Position numbers and translations under genes: made by a program
Shown here: in pieces, positions 48,501 through 60,901 of the stretch
Numbering within the stretch: the stretch's first letter is position 1
Layout: each line of letters starts with the position of its first letter
The notes under the pieces: model-generated
What the model was told of the DNA's origin: nothing
Seen by the model: only the letters and a program-made list of their open reading frames with translations
Databases searched by the model: none
Source: Nymphaea colorata
Lineage: Eukaryota > Streptophyta > Magnoliopsida > Nymphaeales > Nymphaeaceae
NCBI RefSeq assembly: GCF_008831285.2
Contig: NC_045151.1
Location: 2,103,544 to 2,167,543, forward strand
Length of the DNA stretch: 64,000 nucleotides
Direction: 5' to 3'

Positions 48501-51500
48501 ATTTTTCTTGAAAAATAAAAGTTTATTCTTTTGAATTGTCAAGCAAATATCAGAAAAATAGAAGAATATTACAGTGATATGGAATTGTTTCATAAATTCA
48601 AAAGTTAACAGCCGATAAGAAATAAAAGCACACAGGAACCAGCTAAATCTAATTAACAGTTTTATCATTCCAAAGCATGATTGTAAGTTATGGGCCTATT
48701 AATAATAGAACTAATAACTCTTACTGTCATAAAGACCAGCTCTTCCAAATGCATCAACCATTATGTTGTATGAAGCTTGATCTGGTTCACAACCCTCCAG
48801 TTGCATGAGAGAAAATATTTCGGCACATGCTTGTGCAAAACCTGCACGACTGTTGTGTTGGAAAAAATCAGAAAGTGTGGCAAAATTAGATGTTCCCCTC
48901 ATGTCATCTTCTGCTTAGTAAGAAATCTATATGTAACCTGTAAGATTCCATCAAGGCATTGTAAGCATACACATCAGGCTCATGTCCAGCATCTTGCAAA
49001 ATTTCAAATACTTCCTCAGCTTTCTGAAAAAGCCCTTCCCTTGCATATGCATTTATTAGTGCTGTGTAAGTGCAGATATTAGGCTTGCACTTCTCTGATC
49101 CCATTTCTTGGAAAATTTTAAGGGCCATCTGAGGCTGCTTGAACTTCAAGTAGGGACAAGGAAATATGGTTAGCCACATTAAACAAAATTCAACAGATTT
49201 GACCTAAAATCAACGAGGGTGCAGATAAAAACGATCTACCCTCCCATACAGATTGATTATCATTGTGTACGTCTCGTCAGATGGTTGGCAGTGATCTTTC
49301 TTCATCTTCTGGAAAACCTCTTCTGCTTTATGCAATTCTTTCTGTTTCATCAACCCATCAATATAAGCATTGTACACAATGGCACCTGCAACCCACGTCC
49401 CTTTCTCAGCAACTCTTAATTGGGTCTTGAAAAGAATTAGAAAATACAGAAAATCTAATATGCATAATCCAACAAACTGTCAAATTTCAAAAGATTTAGA
49501 ATAAGGCATTACTTGAGCTCGACAGATTTTGGAAGATCTCAGAAATAACTCACTTGAAGGAGATCTCTTTCTTCTCATTGTAGTAAAGATAGCTTCAGCT
49601 TTCTCAAGTAGCCCAGATGCACAGTATGAACGTATCAGAAGAGCATATGTATCATCTGTAGCAACAACATTGTTCTCCAATAGTTTTAGGTATATGAGTT
49701 CTGCTTTCATATGTTGTGAATTCTGGCCATAAGCATCTATTAGCAAATTATAGCAGATGACATCAGGCCGGAAGCAGCTGCTGTTCAGTATCCACTCACA
49801 TACCTAAATAGTGTTCAGATTACAGATTTAGAGTTCCAGACTGATGAAGTTAAAGGGAGGTGTATTACAAAACTGATTACAGAAAACGACATCCATGTTT
49901 TACCTGTTGTAATCACACTAAAACTGTGCATTTATCTAGGTCACTAAGAGCGGATAAAAGGAAATGGCAATTCAAGAATGATGTTTAATTGTCTTGCCAA
50001 TAGATTTGCCTCAACTTATCTTTTCCATGCAGGAAAGAAGTGGCTGTTGTTCTTGTTCTCCTAAATCAGGAACTGCTACAGGAACCTTGTTAAAGATACT
50101 AATGTAAAGCTTGATTATGAATATATCAAACAGAAGATGCACCTAACCTCGGCGCAGTCAGATACTTCATTGCACCTATATAAAGCGAATAAAATGTGGA
50201 TGTGGATGTGGATGTGATGTGACCCTGTCCCCCAACCCAACCCCCACCACAAAATATCCCTTATCCAGAATGTATGGAGATCTTTTAAATAATTTCTTAA
50301 CTTTCCATAATGCAAAAACAAAAACTACGTACGCTACAGAATATCACAAACAAACAAACAAACCATGAACTGCGTAAAACAGAGCATCCAGCAATTAATG
50401 ACAGCTGCATACATACCCACAAAGATTCAGGCAAACAAGTTACAAGTTTCATGTTTTTGCATGTTTAGGAAAGAAGTACAGTACAGAACACTGCTTTGTA
50501 GTGCTCTAAATTTTATGTAGATCAGTGTTTGTAGATTTTAAGCAAAAGCCTAATTCATTATAGAAAAATGTTGAATTCTCCAGGGGCCTTTTTATATAGA
50601 ACTCCTAAGAGTGTGTCTGACATAGCCTCAAGGGGGTTCAAAAGCATGTAAGTAGTGCTTTATTAATGTACTACCCAATAGATTCAGTGTCTTCGAGCTT
50701 TCTGTGGAGGGGCAAATTATATCTGATAGAAGTAATGGAAACCCCTAGAACCCAAATTGCTGGTCTGTCATGCCATCTTCCCCACATAATAGAACACTGC
50801 TTTGTAGTGCTCTCAATTTTATGTAGATGAGTCTTTGTAGATTTTAAGCAAAAGCCTAATTCATTATAGAAAAATGTTGAACTCTCCAGGGGATTTTTTA
50901 CATAGGTGTTTTCCATGGAACTCCTAAGAGTGTGTGTGACATAGCCTCAAGGGGGTTCAAAAAGCATGTAAGTAGTGCTTCATTAATGTACTACCCAATA
51001 GATTCAGTGTCTTCGAGCTTACTGTATTAGGGCAAATTTATATCCGATAGAAGTAATCAAAGACCCCTAGAACCCACGTTGGTCGTGTGTCATGCCATCT
51101 TCCCCACATATATGATATGTACCAAAGTATATAATTGCAATGAATAGCACTAGTGCTTTTATCTTTTAATCTCTCGGTCTGTTAGGATGCCTCAGCTTGT
51201 AAACTATTCGAACTTGAAAGTAACATACTATCCAAAAGATGATTGTTAATGCTGAATTGCACAACAACTTCAAAATTGTAGGATCTCTCACTTTTGACAG
51301 AACACTAACTTGCCTACAAAGGCTGCATCAACCCTGAAGACTAGGATAAACCAAAATCTTGAGGAAACACACCGATTTGAAGAATACTTTAGTGAAAGTT
51401 GAAACCATATGAAGCAGTAGTAGCACATAGAATTTATAGCTCATATCGAAAGCAATGTTGGCAAGCAATCTAATGGTTGATAACGGGTAAATTAATGTAA

Positions 51501-53674
51501 ACAAAAAACTAAGGATGGTAAGATCAATTACAAGAAAATGAATGCAGAATCTTTCAGAATGTCTCTTACAAGTATAAGAGCATCCGACATGGTAAGATCA
51601 ATTACAAGAAAATGAAAGCAGAATCTTTCCCTTACAAGAATAAGAGCATCCCACTGTTTACTGAGACGAAGTTGAACAGCAACATTGATAAGGTCATCCC
51701 AGGTATCATGTGATGGAACAAGGCCATCAAGAAAACCAAAAATGTCACCATCATCAATGCCATTTTGAACAATAAATTTCAGGAGTTCCTGAGCAGATTG
51801 ACTGAGAATAGGGAAGACTCCATCAACAAATCCGGACCCATATTTCCATCCTCTCCCTCTCAAAGATCCACCTATTTTAAATTAAAAGTTCTCAGGCATT
51901 AGCTACACCTGGAATCAGCAAAATTGGTTCATCATTTCTTGTTTAAGTGAACCTTAAAGAAAAGAATTACTGTGCATGATGTGACTTTTTATTTGAATAT
52001 GCAATAATGTCATTCATCGTTCATACCATTGTCATCACATGAGCCAAAATATTTATACTGAACAAAAGTTTCATTTTTCCAAAATCCTTTTTGAGGCATT
52101 CATGAAGTTTTCAAGGAAAGACAACCTTTTTTGTTCATTTGTAATGGTTCAATTCGTCTCATTGTCAGAACTTTTCTACTAAACACAGGAGCCTGCGTTC
52201 GCATTTCAGGCTTCAGAGTTCAGGCACTTTATCCTTTTTTTTTTCTTTTTTGTTGGTATACTCCTTCTAAGCTAATACTATATTTCTATCATTTTATTAT
52301 CTCCTAATAAGAAGTAAAATTTGACAAGAGTGTGGGGATAGTCTTCTAGGTGGAAAAGACAAGAAATCTCTCCCTTGCACACAAAACCACCTCCAGAACT
52401 CTCCAAGACCTTTAGTGTGTTTTGGTCAAAATGTTCCAAAGTAGTGTTCGACTCAATTAAAACGCATGATATCTAGTGGTGAACTATTTATATAATAGGT
52501 CACCTATGTTTTGGACAATATAAACATTCTTAAGATTCTACTAAATGCAAGCTTCTTTTACCCTGCCTAATTTGCTTTATTATCAGATTGGATAGTGGAT
52601 ATTGTTACTGCATAATGTAAGTCTGAAAGACATGTTCAGATGCTCAGTCAGTACCCATCTCATTGAAATTATGATCAGAATTTAATATCAAAGAAATGGT
52701 CAATAATAATCTCAGAGCAGGCTCACAGCCAGCAGCAGCAGCAGCAACCTTCAATTAAAAATGATGTATGCATTGGAAAGCGAAAACAAACTGAGTGGAA
52801 GTACTCACAATATTAAATGCCTTTTTTCTTTCTTGGAGCAGTATCAACCATGTAGAAAGAAATTCAGAGAGGATTTACTAAGCAGGTAACTGGAAGAAAT
52901 AGCTCTAATGTTTATGTACTACCTAAGGTGCGCTTTTGTGATTAATTGCTCCCTCTTCATGAAAATGATGAAGAGGTTTAAACAACATAAATGTAACAGT
53001 ATCGGTTCAAGTAGCTGCTGCATACAAAGGATGATAAGGAGAACTAACGGAAAAACAATGGCCCAAAACTGATGGGAAGAGGCATCAATTCCAAGGACTA
53101 CAATCAAGTTAGTTTCTCCACATTTGGAGCATCTTAGTTTAAACCATTGAAACAAATAAATAATTGAATTACCCTTTTTCCTCGACAGCTCTTTTGGATT
53201 AATACTTCTCCAAGTGCCATGTTTCTTGAACAACAAACTCTCATATTTGGTTCTCTCTGTGCTCGCTTGATGATTTCTGTTTCTCCCTTTAGATCTATTT
53301 GAAGCATAAACTGTCGTGCTGCCTTTAGACCACAGGAAAACAGCATGTCCTGCAAGCTCAACCAATATCCTGAACAGTAACAAAAGTTAGACCTTAAAAT
53401 ATTTTAGGTACTGCTATTCCTCGATAAATGCAAAAAAAAAGTGGATCTTCTGTAACTCCAAGATGGACTTCTACGAAATTCCATGATGAATAGGACAGTG
53501 ATATCACTGAATTCGTCACAGATCATTGGTGCCGTTATTCCAAACTTAAGTGACCGACTTCAATTAAAGAATTTGCAGCAAGAGGAGTTGTATTGTAGGA
53601 CAAAAGGAGAAACCTGAAACAGAGGCACGTCCAGAAAAGGCACACAGAACGATCCTTTTACCGTAAACATTCAT
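45600..53674 (-). CDS. P-class pentatricopeptide repeat protein, At2g35130 orthologue (apparent N-terminal frame break)
   Basis: Exons on the minus strand: 53614-53674, 53173-53369, 51636-51871, 49554-49803, 49240-49385, 48938-49143, 48725-48849, 45600-46186. From exon 3 on, the frame is kept and all junctions are GT-AG. The protein matches At2g35130 segment by segment: SLRGRGWKYGSGFVDG, TWDDLINVAVQLRL, NLLIDAYGQ, DTYALLIRSYC, CKPNICTYTALINAYAREGL, PDVVTWTSRLGAYARKKQY. Ten or so PPR motifs follow residue 140. P-class PPRs bind organellar RNA; no DYW or SMR domain is seen. Exon totals are 1,808 bp, one base short of 603 codons. The proposed start ATG at 53674 enters exon 2 in one frame, while the conserved GTWRSINPKELSRKK linker is in another. 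Either a base is lost in exon 2, or the true first exon differs. Confidence 0.88.
46187..48724 (-). other. 2.5-kb last intron of the PPR gene
   Basis: A/T-rich, without recognisable coding sequence or intact mobile element. Two short phrases (GGAATACTTAAGTAAAA) recur at about 47741 and 47832. Confidence 0.6.
50484..51108. repeat. Tandem duplication of about 306 bp in a PPR intron
   Basis: Two adjacent copies, starting AGAACACTGCTTTGTAGTGC at about 50485 and 50791, each run through CATAGCCTCAAGGGGGTTC and TAGATTCAGTGTCTTCGAGC to ATGCCATCTTCCCCACAT. They differ by scattered substitutions and a small insertion. Non-coding. Confidence 0.85.
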
Positions 53675-54600
53675 TTGTGCTGCACTTTCAGAATTTCCAA
53701 GAGTGCCATGTATGCGTTCGCCAAAGCAGGAAGCAAACCGGTGAAGCAAATAATAAATGAAAACCAACTGCCAAGTGCCGAGCATAGTCACCAAAGTAGG
53801 AAGTGGGTCGAAAACAACTTGTGAAGCACAACATTTTAAGAAGCATGAAAGGCAGCCAATATGACGACGTATTCAAATAACTACAAAGTAGTCTGCGAAA
53901 TTTCAATCAAACAAATATGAGCGTCACCACTTCTCCAGTATTCGTCTACATTTCCAACACATATCTAACCTTCTGACTACTTTTGATTTTCTACATCCAA
54001 TATTCCCATCAGCGTCGAGTCTGAGGAAGCGCATAGTTACTCCTAATAACTTTTCACCAATTGAAGCAATGTTACTAACACGCATGTCGTTCGGAACATA
54101 TCGTCCTCGAATAAAATACAAGAAGAAGAACAAGACGACGACGACGACGAAAAGACGGGGAGGAGGAGGAGGAAGGCAATAGCAGAAGCAGTGAGAGGAG
54201 AAGATTTTTGTTGCAGCAAACGCGTTGAGTTTCTGTAAAGGAGACTCACATGGGGAGCTAAGCGAAAGGACACAAGGCTCAAGCAGACGACGACGGCAAC
54301 TTCTCAGGGACGAACAGAATGGAGGTCGTCCGAGGTGGCAGCGAGGCTTCCGCTTGAATCAATCCCTCTCCCTCTCTCTCCTTCACACACAGAACGGTGG
54401 TGGGGACGGCCAGAGAGCAGTGGATTGAGGATACTGTGGAGATCTTTTTCTTGAGTTCCGACCATCAAGCGCCCTTGTTTAATTGTGACGGGAAGCAAAT
54501 CTACATGAAAGTTAACCGCCTCTTCGCTGACTCCCAAATCAAACGCGGACAACTTTTAGAAGAGAAAAAAAACATGGTTTCCAAAGTACCATACGCAACG
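53675..54600 (-). promoter_or_regulatory. PPR gene 5' region, bounded by the LTR element
   Basis: DNA between the proposed PPR start and the 5' LTR at 54601. It probably contains a 5' leader. The acceptor-like TTTCGCAG near 53900 suggests a non-coding first exon may lie further upstream. CGT/GAC-rich simple sequence lies at 54130-54170. No gene is recognised on the plus strand. Confidence 0.35.
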
Positions 54601-55328
54601 TGCCTAATTTTGGCACTGTCGAGAAGGCATGGCCGAGAGTGATAGAGCAGAACGGTGTAGTTGGGTACGCCGATTACACCTGACCGGCCTACACCCTCTC
54701 ATGTGAGGTTAACCTTAGCAGGGATTGCCGAGAGCAGCAGAATTACGTGCGGCCAAGGATGGGCGCAAGCCCAAGAAACGACCCAGAGGGTCAGGATTCG
54801 TAGAAAGAGCGGGCGCAACTAGATCCAATACAGGTGCCCATTTTGCCTATGTTTATTTATTCTTTTGTACTGTTTCGGTTTGAGACGTGTTAGAATCGTT
54901 TTACTTTAAGTTCTTTGTACCGTCTCAGGTTAGGAGCTAAGTGAACCGAGTATATAAGCTTTGTAATTAGGGCTTTTTGGGATTAGGCTTGAATGAAGAA
55001 TGAATTGATTTTCACTTTGGGCGTCACTTTCTCTTTCATCCCATCTTCCTCTCAACCAAGTCTACTCGTCTTCCCGGCGGCGGCCGGACTGATTTCTTCT
55101 CACCATTGACCAGCGATGGCTGGTGTCTTTCTTCGATCCGACGGCATCAATCCTCCTCCCGTCCTCAATACTCTTTTCTTTTTCTCCCCAAATCGGTCGA
55201 AGGAACATCTGCCTCCCCTAATTCTACGATAGAAGGAAAAGCTGTGGCAGATCACAAAGCTGAGACCAATTCATCCTGCTCAGTGTGATCTTGGGTAGCG
55301 ATAGCACCTCAGCAGCGAGGTCCTATCA
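54601..55328 (+). repeat. 5' LTR
   Basis: This starts TGCCTAATTTTGGC and ends GGTCCTATCA. TATA box TATATAAG at 54951-54958. It lacks an ACACTTCTCAT segment that the 3' LTR has just before its TATA box, and lacks the TGATACA start. Confidence 0.85.
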
Positions 55329-55331
55329 ATT

Positions 55332-55460
55332 TGGTATCAGAGCCAACTTGGGGCGTAGCCGGAAGTTTTCTGTTTATAGTTGTTGCAGTTTTCAGTTTGT
55401 AGTTAGTCAGATTTTTGTGGTGCAGCCACCTTGGACCGACTGACTAACAATTGGTATCAG
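55332..55460 (+). other. Primer-binding site and a second PBS-like motif
   Basis: TGGTATCAGAGCC at 55332-55344 directly follows the 5' LTR. A second copy in the context CTAACAATTGGTATCAGAGTGAG lies at 55444-55466, the same context as the motif at 58638. Confidence 0.7.
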
Positions 55461-55466
55461 AGTGAG

Positions 55467-58400
55467 ATCGGAGTACAGCCGTGAAGTGTGGGACAGTTTT
55501 CAGATTTTGGTAATTCAGTGTCAATAGGAGTTGCAGATTTTTGTTTTGGAGCAGTTTTCAGTTTCTGGACTATCACAGCCAGCAGGAGTGCACGGGCGAT
55601 ATCAGGGGTCAAACGACCTTGGATTTGGCTGAAATTTGGTGTAGAGCTTCATAATTATATGTGCTTTAAAAGTCTTATAGGGAACCATACAAGATTCTTC
55701 CGAAATCTTGGATATTTTGGCCCTACACTGGACTGATAGCCTGAGCGGACAGAACTTGTTCGGGTGATAGTCTGCCAGGAAGATTGCAATGGTCCAAAGG
55801 CTTCCCGTGCTCAAAATGTACTGAAATTTTGTGGGTAGTCAGATTGCTGACCAATTTTGAAGGCAAAATTCCACCATTTGGAATTTCTGTGTGTCAGTTT
55901 TTGACTGCCTGAAAAACAGTCTAGACTGTGGTTGTGCACACCGCACAACACTAAGGTGCTTGAGCTCGAGGTGCGCTGTTGAGGCGTCAGGCGGACGCGA
56001 CAGTTTAGGCCCCACTTTTGGGCCCGGCTGAGAGCGAGAGTTAGCCACCGAGGCGCCAGGCAGGCGCGGTGACAGGCGGACTAGTTCTGTCTTCCTTAAA
56101 CGCGCACGAAGCAGATAGTGGCAGCTATCGTGGCAGTGTTGAGCAGCAGCAGATTTAATAGTGTTTGATCCAGCATTCGTAGTTGAGTGGAAGTGTTAGT
56201 CGTGTGTTAGCAACAGTTTTTGGTCTTCGTAGGAGTAGACATCTTGTGTGCCAAGGAGTTCGCCACACGGAGGATTAAGTGGACTCAACAGATAAAATTC
56301 TGTTGAGAATTTGCTGATTTTTGGAAGTTACATCAGTCTGCAAAAGAGTCAACAGTCCGACCTGATCAAACAGTCGATTCTGTTGATTCCCTAGCAATCT
56401 GAAGGCAGATCATACGCCAATGCATTTATAATTATCAGAGACTTATTCTGTCCAAATTTGGCGATCGGAGTTCGTTTGGTCGGTCAAATCAGAGCAGGAA
56501 CAGAACACATTCCGTGACTGCGATTCTGTTGTTTTCAGAATCAGGTTGATGTTCTTTGATATGGATCTGACGATTCCCTTTGAGTTTTAATGCATACAAT
56601 ACGCCGTTAGAATCGTTTTGAAGTGAGCTAGCATCTGTTCAAATTTCATTAAGAGCAGAGTTCATTTGGGCATCGAAATCTGCGGCGAAACAGATCTATG
56701 TCGCCGCCATCGTTCAGCCGCGGCCAGCAGCATACTGATATGATCAACGGCCATTTTCCAGCGATCCATCAGGAGTTTGAAGGAGTTCTTGGTACCGTTG
56801 GATTTGTCTCGATCCCAGCTACAAGATATCCAAAAATCACATTGATCAGATGTCATTTGTCTGGTGAAATGTTGATGGAAACAGGACCATCTGCAGACCA
56901 ACTTGGGAGAACTAGGGCCAATTGATTGGGATTTTCGGCGATGAATTGGGATTTTCGGCGATCTGGTGAAGTTTCCAAAATTGCCCTTGCATATATTGGA
57001 TATTACTTTGTTAAAGGCCTTAATTTATTTGCCCTTGTGGTAATTTGGTATTGAGGGCGCACAGGAGAAAGAAGCAAACCTTAGCAGCCGTCACTCATGC
57101 TCCATCTTTTCTGTCGCTAATTTTGGAAGGCATCAAGCTTGCCTTAGCCAATTCCTCACGCCCTTCATTTGAGCCTTACACATGTCAAGCATCCAAGGAC
57201 GAGCTAAAAAAGGAAGAAAACCAATATTGATTCTGGACGCGTGGGTGTCCAAGTAGATGGAGCTGAATTAGGCAACATCCTAGCGACAATCTAGGAAGAA
57301 TCGGGTGGAAGGATTAGCCAAGTCACAAAGGCAATCCCACCCGGAGGCAATCTTGGAAATGAGCGAGCACGCCACCTCCTCCCTTGCCACCTCATCCACA
57401 ATCCAAAAAGGCAAGTCTACCCGCCTTTCCTTCTCCAATCCCTTCCTATATTCTAGCCAATCCATTAGTGCCAACATAGGAAACCCTTCTTGCCACTTCT
57501 TACCATATCTTCCATCAATCAATCACGTGCATCCACCTTTCCTTATCCATCACACGCCTTACCCACTTGCAACCTTCCTTAATTGCTTGACCTCCATGCA
57601 CTAACCATCTTCCTCGCATGAACCTAACCCCGCTAGACCCACTTGACCTAGCCCACCTAAGGTCAACTTGACCTAGACCTAGCCCCCCTCTTAGACCTTG
57701 ACCGAACCCACCAACCTAGTCTCACCCGAACCTATTTCACCCGAGTCCATTCCAATCCAATCCGACCTAGCCTACCCTCCACCCAAGGCAGACCACCTCC
57801 TCTACGAGGCCGAGCAAGGAGTGCATCTAAGTGGGCGCCTTCTTCACAAGGAGCCAACTTCACCTCCTCTTTAGCGGCAAGGCGTGCCGCTTATCAAGGT
57901 AGATCTCAGCCCCCGAGCAACAGCCATCTTCGGTGGGAGTCTACCTCTTCCTCCGCCAAGAGGGTCGAGCCTCCCATTGCCCGTTGCTGCAATACCCGAT
58001 GTATGGTTTTCACCTTCGGGTCATCTTGCGGACTTAGCCAAGCTTAGCCTTGGCCGGTGATCTTCTCACCCCCCTATAACTACATGGATTGGGTGTTTTA
58101 TTACATGCTTTGTTTTTAGCCTGGCTACGGCCATTGCCTTGACCAGCAATACCTCTAAGGCTCAAGAGCCGAGGACACGACCGCGGGGGCAGCAGCCTAC
58201 CTATTGGGATTGGGTGTGGTTTGCACGTTCATTAGGCATGTATGACAGGATGGTTTGGTTGTATGGTTTGTGAGTGAGGATTGGGAGCTTCATTTGTATC
58301 ACTCGCACTTTGTACAACCTTCAAACCCATTTTTTGTAGTAGGGATTAAGCCTCATGGGTTGGGATACACCAGACCTGTACCGCTACCTAGGGGATTTTG

Positions 58401-58500
58401 CGCCGGGGTCCTGTTTGGCTGGGTTTTGAAATTGTAAATAATTTGTTTTTGGTTTTGTCTGACGGCTCCTCCGAGAGATCTTGGGAGAGGATCGACATCT
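55467..58500 (+). other. Non-coding interior of the LTR element, possible nested LTR
   Basis: No protein family is recognised. From about 57010 to 58643 the base composition changes to C-rich (repeated CTTGACCTAGCC-like phrases at 57630-57720). The stretch ends CTAACA immediately before a PBS, which suggests that it is the LTR or leader of a second, nested element; its left end could not be fixed. Confidence 0.4.
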
Positions 58501-58637
58501 GGTAGAGGTCTTGGACGACGCCGGGTCTTGGTCTGGCAGAGGTCCGACATCTGGTAGAGGTCTTGGACGACGCCGGGTCTTGGTCTGGCAGAGGTCCGAC
58601 ATCTGGCAGAGGTCTTGGACGACGCCGGGTCTTGGTC
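58501..58637 (+). repeat. 52-bp tandem repeat, 2.6 copies
   Basis: Units at 58501-58552, 58553-58604 and 58605-58637 (partial), built on GG(T/C)AGAGGTCTTGGACGAC. They are almost identical and lie directly upstream of the CTAACA / ATTGGTATCAGAGC junction. Confidence 0.9.
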
Positions 58638-58658
58638 CTAACAATTGGTATCAGAGCG
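58638..58658 (+). other. Second LTR end and primer-binding site
   Basis: CTAACA is followed by ATTGGTATCAGAGCGA. The motif matches the Met-tRNA-type PBS and marks the end of a possible nested LTR. Confidence 0.6.
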
Positions 58659-59889
58659 AACGCTCACCGGCGGCGATTCATGAAATTGCAAGCGAAGTAA
58701 GGCCACTACAAAAAAACATACAAAAAACCGGCAACTCAGAACACTGGCACTCTTTCTCTGAGTGGAATCACTGGTGGAGCAGTAGACCATTAGAATCGTC
58801 TACGTCTCAAGAAGATTCAGACAAAATTTCAGGATTTTTGGGGTAACGGTTGACGAGAAATCAAATTTTGAAGAGGCGCAGCTTCTCAGGCGGTGTTTTC
58901 CTCAATTCCAGCGACCACCAAGCATTCTGGCATTGATTCCTGCAGATCGCTGATTCAAAACGTGTGGATGATCATCTGGAAAGATTCTTAACAAATTTTC
59001 AAGCAAATTGAGCCCAAAAACACCAGATTTGGCCCAAAAACGAAGTCAGAATCGAATTTTGAAGTTCACAGGGCGTTTTCCTGCGTTTTCCGGCGTTCGA
59101 AGAAGAAATCCGGCGAACCCGATAAATTTCGGTGCCGTGTTCTTCAGTCCCCGGTGGTGTCGCGTGTTTCCGTGTCCATAGCAGCCGCGAATCACTGGGA
59201 TACGTGAGTCCCGTCGAGTCTCACGCAATAGCGTCCTGCGTCGTCGTCGTGTCCCGCAACGTATCCCGCACTGCAACGTTCCCGTCGAACACCGAGTCTC
59301 GCTTCACACGAGTCTAGCAGCTTACCAATGTGGGCGACATCGTGTCAGCGTGTCCCCCAATCCTGAGACCGTGTCCAAGCCCGATTCTTTCCCGAAATCC
59401 TTATTCTCAGACGGCGAAGAGGCCTGAATCTGCATCAACTTCAAATCACTGGCGTTTTCAGCTCCGACCTCCGTTCGAGACAAGCAAATTTGCGTTGGAA
59501 TCGTCTTCGTCTTGGCTATCTGCTCATAGATTTTCAGATTTTTTGATGAAGACAATCGGGCGCAGTGCATTTTTTTATTGAAGACTATTTTGAAGGGCGT
59601 CCTACGACTGTGCTGAAGTTGATTTTCAACATAATCAGGCGGCACTTCGGATCCTCGGCGCAGTTAACTTCGGCCACGGATTTGGTCGAGAAGATATCCG
59701 TTAGAATCATTTACATCTCTTCTATCTACCCACAAAATTTCAAATTTTTTGGAGCTAACATCAGGGCGCAGTGAATTTTTGAGTGTCGACTACTCTGAGC
59801 TGATTCCTGGAACTGAATACAAGTTGCGGTCGAACAGAAAAGACGTGATTTTGGGGCTCAACGAATTTTGATAGGAGACAACGCTGACA

Positions 59890-60839
59890 ATGATCTTGGA
59901 GGCGTTGGATTCCTATATATGTCTTCTATTTTTTTGTTCAAGTTTCGTGAATTTGGACCATCTTGTGAGAAGATATCGATTTTTTAAGAAGCAAAGGTCC
60001 TTGGAACGGCTAACAGAGAATAAGAGTGCAATGGACTTAGTTCTTGGTGTCTACGCGAGGGACAAGCACCTAGAAGATATAGTGTTGATTCTGGGTTCAA
60101 AAATCAACCAAGAACCGAAGATGAAGGTCTGGACGGCAGGAAGAAACCTTAATTGCGACTTAGTGTTCCAACACCCTAGCATCCATGGGTTTCACTTTGA
60201 ACTCGAGGTCGACAAGGTGAGCTGGCGAGCTTGGGTAACAAACGTGATGCTAACGGGAAAGCTGAGTATGTAATAAGACCCTCGCACACCCAGCCGTTCT
60301 ACCCGGGCGAGATCCTCAAAGTCGGAGACTCAAACTGGTGCTACAAGCTGGAGGTGATACCCTCGATCTCAGACCAAGAAGAAGAAGGTCATGGCTGGGA
60401 GCAAAAAGAGTCTTACGAGGAAAGCCAAAAAGCACAAGCAATGCAGCAGCTTTGTGAGAAAATCATTGAGGCCATCTACCGGCTGCAAGCAACATGGAAG
60501 CCAACTGAGATTGTCATGAGTTCGATGGTTGAGAATGACACCACAGCCTTGAGAGGACCATTGTTACCACAGTCATTCACTCCTCAGTGTATGGTCGGGC
60601 CTAAGGAGGGTGGTAGTGGTACTTCAGAAAGCTTGTTCAACAGTCTACAAAGGGCAGCAACACGGAAGATAGTCACAAGTTCAGTAAGAAACCAAGGAAA
60701 GCGGGTCGAAGATATTCCAAGCTGTATAAAGAAGGAACTTGTCTCAACGCCTTGGAAGAGATCCAAAACCTTGGGTCTAGAGGACAGACCAACAGAGCTG
60801 AAACATAGCAGCATGGGAACACAGGGAGGGCATGGTTAG
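59890..60839 (+). CDS. FHA-domain-like coding sequence inside the LTR element (two overlapping frames)
   Basis: The first frame starts at ATG 59890 and has 127 codons. Its residues 64-109 look like an FHA core: LILGS, then AGRNLNCDLVFQHPSIHGFH with the Gly-Arg at 84-85 and the Ser/His phosphopeptide-binding pattern at 97-102, then FELEVDK. The matching C-terminal FHA strands (ASLGNKRDANGK, PFYPGEILKVGDSNWCYKL) continue in a different frame, open from 60231 to 60839. The frames join by a one-base shift near 60217, or by splicing, since AAG-GTGAGC there fits a donor. Downstream residues are Gln/Glu/Ser-rich with no recognised domain. FHA domains bind phosphothreonine. The layout recalls plant FHA/PIN proteins such as PS1, but that match is from memory. 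A captured host gene fragment is the simplest reading. Confidence 0.5.
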
Positions 60840-60901
60840 ATCATACAAGAAGATAGCCTCATACGAGCTTGGGGTCAAGCTCGATCTAAGGAGGGTGGAT
60901 C

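Noticed and set aside
52919-53383. Minus-strand open frame at the PPR N terminus starting MLLFRI
   Set aside because: Its first codon is TTG, not ATG, and it overruns the splice donor at 53172. Only 53173-53369 is used as exon.
58384-58644. Minus-strand frame with repeated PRPLPD/DPASSKTST-like peptide
   Set aside because: It only translates the 52-bp tandem repeat next to an LTR end and is not a real protein.
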